From: Candidatus Methanophaga sp. GoMg3.2
Lineage (GTDB): Archaea; Halobacteriota; Syntropharchaeia; Alkanophagales; Methanospirareceae
NCBI GenBank assembly: GCA_013180565.1
Contig: QBUN01000370.1
Span: 1-11,610 of the forward strand
Direction: 5' to 3'
DNA length: 11,610 nt
Below are positions 6,998 through 11,610 of the stretch, piece after piece (the stretch's first letter is position 1; every line of letters begins with the position of its first letter). The notes under the pieces were generated by a model, which was not told the DNA's origin, did no database searches, and was given only the letters and a program-made list of their open reading frames with translations. The position numbers and the translations under genes are program-made.

Positions 6998-7893
6998 CTA
7001 ATCTAAATCCAAATACTTCGGCTTCTCTATCTCACCTAAATTTAATATGATCTCAATTGCTCTGGAAAACACATTTTCACGTTCTGCGCTATAAAGCCCG
7101 AATTGTGCATCCCACTCCTTCTCGATCATCATAATTTGCCCTGCACGGATGACCTCCCGGTTATGAAGCTCAATAGCGCCTGTTGGGCAGACCGAAACGC
7201 AATCGCCACAATCATCGCAACCCGCTCCAATTGTGTAGACTGCATCGTATTGTATCGCTTCTTTCGGACACGCACCGGCACAAAGACCACAAGATATGCA
7301 CTTCGCTAAATCTATATTCTTCTCTATTTCAACTTCAAATGCACCGCTTTCGCCTCTTATATCTTTGAGAGCGCCGATATGTATTTCCAGGTCATCACAC
7401 TATTCCCGAACGTTATTTGTCTGCAGGTGGACGTTTGCCAGTTTAGAAAGATTCTTTGCCACTTCTATTGCGCCTTTATCCTCGTCACCGCACATCATAT
7501 CCAACATTCAAAGCGATTTTTTTAGGTACCGGAACCGATCTTCTTATCGTATCGTAGCGGATAGCGGCTTTTATCATACTTTTCGCCTTTTCTGTTGCTT
7601 CTTTTCTTTCATGCACCCAGCCGCAATGCTCTATGAAGTTTAAGAAAAAAGTATCAATTCCTGGTGTCACACCCTCTATGATGCTATTCTTTTCTGTACC
7701 TGCAGCTATGATTATACCATCCAGCTCCAATCTCCTGATGTCGTCCTGAAATATACTCTAACCCATCCTGGCAAAGTTGGTCATGGATCTCAACGACTTC
7801 GACCTCGGCTTCGCTCTTCAGGCTCTTATTGACATTTTTAAAGTCTATCTCTATGCTGTTGTTACATGTGCAAAGGAAGATACCCAGTTTCAT
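6998..7893 (-). pseudogene. HdrA-like 2[4Fe-4S] iron-sulfur protein, broken by two frameshifts and an in-frame TAG
   Basis: Three frames on the minus strand join into one protein. Segment 1 starts at the ATG at 7893 (M-K-L-G-I-F-L-C-T-C-N-N) and runs to about 7755. Segment 2 (about 7754-7485) has L-D-G-I-I-I-A-A-G-T and C-G-W-V-H-E-R-K-E-A-T-E-K-A-K, the N-terminal signature of HdrA-type proteins. Segment 3 (7507-6998) holds two intact clusters, C-I-S-C-G-L-C-A-G-A-C-P and C-D-D-C-G-D-C-V-S-V-C-P, and ends P-K-Y-L-D-L-D before TAG at 6998-7000. Segment 3 is also interrupted by TAG at 7400-7402. The first shift lies at TATATTT (7749-7755), the second between 7510 and 7485. The FAD-binding G-x-G-x-x-G core of true HdrA is not visible, so it is either deleted or this is a shorter relative. 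It may have been fused with the MvhD-like part, since the frame stays the same across the last TAG. Confidence 0.7.
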
Positions 7894-7987
7894 GCATAAT
7901 ACTTCTTGCTTTAGCAAAAATAAATGGTGGGAAATCATAGATCCAAAAACGAATATTTCGTATTTCCGCGCACACGATATTGAACAA

Positions 7988-8001
7988 AAGCGATATAAAT
8001 T
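7988..8001 (+). promoter_or_regulatory. Candidate promoter of the large surface-protein gene
   Basis: AAAGCGATATAAAT offers a BRE/TATA-like element about 100 bases before the ATG at 8098, giving a leader of about 75 bases. The region between 7894 and 8097 separates two divergent genes and contains no other gene that I can support; a minus-strand promoter there is not clear. Confidence 0.4.
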
Positions 8002-8097
8002 TATTTACGTTTAACATTAAGGGTCTTGAACAAGGTTGTAAAAATAGCGAAAGCGGATGGAGATGTAGGAGCGCTAAAAGGGGAAGGGTAGTTTAAA

Positions 8098-11000
8098 ATG
8101 CACAAAGTAAGAAAAATGCTGGCAGTCGAAATTAAGATTGCTCTGGGGTTGATTGCAATACTGATATTAGCCGCTCCTATAGCGATCGCGCAAGAAGTGC
8201 CCGCGCATGTGGTGATAAGCGAGGTGCAAATTGCGACCAATGAGTTTGTGGAATTCTATAATCCAACTAATAGTGCCGTAGATATGACCGGCTGGCATTG
8301 GTGCTATTTTTCTTCTGGTAGGAATTGGAATAACTCTTGGATAGATAAAACATTCCCAGAGGGAGCAGTTATACCGGCTCATGGCTTTTATTTGATTGGT
8401 TTAAAAGGCTTCCCAGGACCTTCTTCTGATTGGCAAGTTTACAATTCTACTCAACTTGCTGACTCTGGTTCTGTTGGGATTTTCCCTTGGGATCCCGATA
8501 CAAAGACGGCTGAAGAGGCAAAAGCGGGAAAAATAGATGCTCTGGGGTGGGGTAGTGTTACCTATGTTTATGAAACCGCAACCGCTAGTACTCCCAGTTC
8601 GGGCAAAAGCATCGAGAGGAGTTCGTTGAAAGAAGGCTATGCTCCCTGTCAAGATACGGACGATAATTCTGTTGACTTAGTCGTGCAGGAGACACCAACG
8701 CCAAAGAACTCTTTGTCACCGAAAATGGATCCCGCACCTGTTGAGCTCTTCGATGTGGATGGCGACTTAAAAGGTAGTTTCGTAAAGATTCAAGACGCGG
8801 TAGACAATGCTGATGATGGTTATACTATTCGTGTTGATAATGGGACATACGAAGAGAACCTAGATGTGGCTAAGCAATTAACGATTTGCTCGGAGTACGG
8901 TGCGGCAGTTACCACTGTCCAAGCATCTGATCCCAATGACAATGTCATTGCTGTAACTGCGCATTATGTAACCATCTCCGGTTTTAATGTGGCAGGGGCA
9001 ACAGCCAAGGGGGGTATATATCTCTGCAATGCGGATTACTGCTGTATCGCTAATAATAGTGCATCGAACAATAAAATCGGCATCCACTTGCAAATGGGGA
9101 GCCAGCACAACACGATCACGAACAACACCGTATCAAACAATATCCAAAGAGGCATCTGGCTGGCTCAATCGAACAGCAACAAGATCACGAACAACACCGT
9201 ATCTGACAACGAGAACGGCATCAGTCTGAGTTCTTCTGACGATAACATCATCTACAACAACTACTTCAGCAGCATGAATAACGCCGATGATAACGGGAAC
9301 AACATCTGGAACGTCACAAAAACAGAGGGGCCGAACATAATAGGCGGTCATTATTTGGGTGGGAACTATTGGAGCGATTACGTAGGTGCGGATACAGATG
9401 ATGATGGCCTAGGCGATTTTTTACTTCCTTACAATTCTAGTGGTGATATAGAAGATGGTGGCGATAGTCATCCATTGGTGCATGTGGCTGCACCTAGTTT
9501 ATCAATTGTAAAATCAGGCGAGCCCGATCCCATTCCGCCAGCTAGAACATTAAACTATACTATTGTTGTGAAAAACACAGGATACGCACCTGCAACTGAT
9601 TCGTCTAAACAGAAAAACGAAAATGTAAAAAATATATCAGTAACAAAAGTGGCTGACGTCACAGAGGCGAAACCTCCTACCCTTGTCTATTTCAACATTA
9701 CCGTCAACAATACCGGTAACTGTACATTGGATCCTGTACTCGTAGAAGATATGCTACCACCCGGGATGACTTATAAATACTCTTATCCTCCTATGGACAG
9801 TAATAATGAATCATTAATCTGCTGGGATAATGTAGGACCTATTGCTGCTGGCGCTAATACAACGATTGAGCTTGTTGTAGAGATAGCAGAAAATGCAACG
9901 GGGGTACTAACCAACACTGTTAATGTTACGGGTACGCTACCGCTACCGTCTGGGGATAAGGTCTATGATGACGCTACAGCAGAGGTCCGTGTGATACGAG
10001 TAGCAATAGAGAAATCATGCAAGTCGTCCACCGTCTCGCTTGGTGGAACCGTGACATACACGATAAAGTACTCTAACCCCGGGGGGACGAACCTGACCAA
10101 TGTGACAATAACCGAGAACTATCCGGCTGATCTAACGTTCATTTCCGCTAATCCCGCTCCTGACCCCGGAACAAATAACAGTACATTGACGATAGGTACT
10201 CTTATGGCAGGCGAATCGGGGAAAATAACAATAAAGATGAAAGTTCCGGCTAGTACGTTGGACCTCAGCTACACCGAGAGTGGCTCTGTATCCGGAGAAG
10301 GTATTGTAATGATTAGCAAAGAGATGTCAACAGAGCAAAAGTCATACGAGCTGGAAAATATAGTTACGATCTCGGGCTCTTACGAAGCGACAAATGTAAC
10401 TGCAACTGCCTCTGTTATAACTACCGTGAGCTCCGGGGCAAGCTTAGAGATTACAGAGCATGGCAGCGGCACCTACGAGTCGGAAGAGAAATTAAGCTTA
10501 TCTCCTGTGAACCTGCGTATCACCTTTTATAAGTACACAAAAGCCTCTTACAGTCCTACTACCTTTAAGTGCTCTGACGGCTTCGTCATGGAAGTCCCTT
10601 CTAAGTGGTCGCAGGACATATGTATCAAGAGTTATGCGAAAAACAGTGCTATACACAAGAAGATAACTGGAGCTACCTACCTGAGGGATCTAACTACAGG
10701 CAAGGCGGATAATAAAGTCTGTACTATGTATATTGGTTCTTCTTTCGTTGGATACCTGCACGTAGATAGAAAAGCAAAAGATGCAGCTACTTCAGAACAT
10801 TACATCGGCGACTTTGATGTAGAGTGGGAGCTAGGGGAGGAACGGGTGAAGGGCGTGGGATATGTAATCGTTGATAAGGAGTTATCCTCAGGACGATTGC
10901 TACTCATGGAACATGGCAGCGGATATTATTTGTCTGAAGAGGATTCTAGCTCAAGTAAGATTAAAAAGACAACGGATGCAGAATACGAGCCCACTTCCTT

Positions 11001-11610
11001 TAACTTCTCTGATGGCTTCGTCGTAAACTTCTCTTCTAAGTGGATGCAGGAATTCTGTGCCCGGAGCACAACAGGAACCTCTGCATTACACAAGAAGATA
11101 CGTGAGGCTACCTATATAGATGATGATACCGTAGCCACGAGGTCACCATCACTGAAATTTATTACTTTCTTCTATGGTGCCACACATGTGGGTTCAAGAT
11201 CGAGGTATTCAAGGTCGTCTGAGGATTACATCGGCGACTTCTACATCTCTTGGGGTGCAAGTACTACTTATATATTTGACTGGGACAAGGTTCCCGGTGC
11301 CGATAACGATAAACTCATAATACATCTTAACGACTCTATATTCGGTATGCCCTGGGTTACGGATGATGATGTGAAAATTACCAAACCCGCTAATGACACG
11401 ATTAACATCTCTACGCCTGAACACTCAGCCGAAATAATTTTGGATACAGAGACGAATGAAACCGCAGAACTAATAGTTGATGGTGTCGATACTTACACGT
11501 TCGATGTAGAAAAGTATGGCGACACGCTAAGGGTATACGACCCCGAAATTGAAAGAAAGCCAGAAGAAGTGGTTGGCGAAGGATTCGTGATGGTTGATGA
11601 GGCGATATTC
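8098..11610 (+). CDS. Giant secreted surface protein: LTD, NosD-type beta-helix, DUF11-like domains and a novel repeat (3' end outside window)
   Basis: One uninterrupted frame of 1171 residues reaches the right edge. A signal peptide (about 1-32, ending A-P-I-A-I-A-Q) is followed by a lamin-tail-like domain (about 37-155: V-V-I-S-E-V ... E-F-V-E-F-Y-N-P-T-N ... G-W). A right-handed beta-helix of NosD/pectin-lyase type (about 220-462) has rungs such as I-T-N-N-T-V-S-N-N and G-G-N-Y-W-S-D-Y. DUF11-like beta-sandwiches follow (about 465-620 and 630-780: Y-T-I-V-V-K-N-T-G, Y-T-I-K-Y-S-N-P-G-G). Two copies of a repeat of about 125 residues lie at about 782-910 and 930-1053, then a D-W-D-K-V-P-G ... 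P-W-V module (about 1058-1150) and the start of a further segment. Many N-x-S/T sequons fit an exported, glycosylated S-layer or adhesin protein. The ATG follows an in-frame TAG by two codons, which fixes the start (the second ATG, residue 7, is possible). Any C-terminal anchor lies outside the window. Confidence 0.9.
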   Translation, partial: MHKVRKMLAVEIKIALGLIAILILAAPIAIAQEVPAHVVISEVQIATNEFVEFYNPTNSAVDMTGWHWCYFSSGRNWNNSWIDKTFPEGAVIPAHGFYLIGLKGFPGPSSDWQVYNSTQLADSGSVGIFPWDPDTKTAEEAKAGKIDALGWGSVTYVYETATASTPSSGKSIERSSLKEGYAPCQDTDDNSVDLVVQETPTPKNSLSPKMDPAPVELFDVDGDLKGSFVKIQDAVDNADDGYTIRVDNGTYEENLDVAKQLTICSEYGAAVTTVQASDPNDNVIAVTAHYVTISGFNVAGATAKGGIYLCNADYCCIANNSASNNKIGIHLQMGSQHNTITNNTVSNNIQRGIWLAQSNSNKITNNTVSDNENGISLSSSDDNIIYNNYFSSMNNADDNGNNIWNVTKTEGPNIIGGHYLGGNYWSDYVGADTDDDGLGDFLLPYNSSGDIEDGGDSHPLVHVAAPSLSIVKSGEPDPIPPARTLNYTIVVKNTGYAPATDSSKQKNENVKNISVTKVADVTEAKPPTLVYFNITVNNTGNCTLDPVLVEDMLPPGMTYKYSYPPMDSNNESLICWDNVGPIAAGANTTIELVVEIAENATGVLTNTVNVTGTLPLPSGDKVYDDATAEVRVIRVAIEKSCKSSTVSLGGTVTYTIKYSNPGGTNLTNVTITENYPADLTFISANPAPDPGTNNSTLTIGTLMAGESGKITIKMKVPASTLDLSYTESGSVSGEGIVMISKEMSTEQKSYELENIVTISGSYEATNVTATASVITTVSSGASLEITEHGSGTYESEEKLSLSPVNLRITFYKYTKASYSPTTFKCSDGFVMEVPSKWSQDICIKSYAKNSAIHKKITGATYLRDLTTGKADNKVCTMYIGSSFVGYLHVDRKAKDAATSEHYIGDFDVEWELGEERVKGVGYVIVDKELSSGRLLLMEHGSGYYLSEEDSSSSKIKKTTDAEYEPTSFNFSDGFVVNFSSKWMQEFCARSTTGTSALHKKIREATYIDDDTVATRSPSLKFITFFYGATHVGSRSRYSRSSEDYIGDFYISWGASTTYIFDWDKVPGADNDKLIIHLNDSIFGMPWVTDDDVKITKPANDTINISTPEHSAEIILDTETNETAELIVDGVDTYTFDVEKYGDTLRVYDPEIERKPEEVVGEGFVMVDEAIF
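9115..9203 (+). repeat. Exact 20-base direct repeat inside the beta-helix
   Basis: ATCACGAACAACACCGTATC occurs at 9115-9134 and 9184-9203, 69 bases (23 codons) apart, which fits one turn of a beta-helix duplicated in tandem. Confidence 0.85.

Noticed and set aside
8026..8094. Short TTG-started open frame (23 codons) ending in TAG just before the surface protein start, in the same frame
   Set aside because: No ribosome-binding site or recognisable sequence, and it lies inside the probable transcript leader. It only shows that the surface protein cannot start further upstream.
9115..9203. 20-base direct repeat as a recombination or attachment site
   Set aside because: It is in frame, spaced by 23 codons and encodes repeating beta-helix turns.
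8001..9351. Minus-strand open frames opposite the surface protein gene
   Set aside because: The plus strand carries one continuous frame with a signal peptide and recognisable domains; the opposite frames are short and low in coherence.

Overview
The window looks like a contig piece from an archaeon, most plausibly an anaerobic methane- or alkane-oxidising or related Archaeoglobi-like lineage (ANME-1/Syntrophoarchaeia type). The clade is inferred. What the sequence shows is an archaeal/eukaryotic-type signal peptidase with a Ser-His active site, TATA/BRE-like promoters, T-rich stretches after genes, several small secreted multiheme c-type cytochromes, HdrA/MvhD-like iron-sulfur sequences, and a giant NosD/DUF11-type surface protein. 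No RNA gene, CRISPR array, insertion sequence or phage gene was seen.

Layout. (1) Positions 1-1779, minus strand: a tightly packed cassette read leftwards of signal peptidase I, a 106-residue triheme cytochrome and a partial membrane protein, with a good TATA candidate just upstream. (2) Positions 1900-5062, minus strand: four tandem secreted cytochromes that are paralogues of one another (4, 5, 4+1 unusual and 3+1 unusual heme sites). They share the signal-peptide end, an H-T-W-Y-D start of the mature protein and a CIACH/CISCH last heme; the last three also share a C-terminal tail. Nearly every heme motif is preceded by its own conserved distal histidine. The three boundaries inside the array each contain a T-tract. 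(3) Positions 5348-7893, minus strand: a decayed operon. It holds a TorD/NarJ-family chaperone remnant, an MvhD/ferredoxin iron-sulfur gene split by a frameshift, and an HdrA-like iron-sulfur gene broken by frameshifts and an in-frame TAG. (4) Positions 8098-11610, plus strand, running off the edge: at least 1171 residues of a secreted surface protein with a signal peptide, a lamin-tail-like domain, a NosD-type beta-helix, DUF11-like domains and two copies of an apparently undescribed repeat of about 125 residues.

How they fit. The cytochromes, signal peptidase and surface protein all point to electron transfer and structures outside the membrane. The cytochrome array is the most interesting part: tetraheme proteins with regularly alternating distal histidines recall the small cytochromes that polymerise into archaeal extracellular cytochrome filaments, but assembly is a hypothesis here. 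The broken block once encoded cytoplasmic iron-sulfur electron carriers and a chaperone for a molybdopterin enzyme. Its lesions contrast with the intact reading frames on both sides, which suggests genuine gene loss rather than poor sequence.
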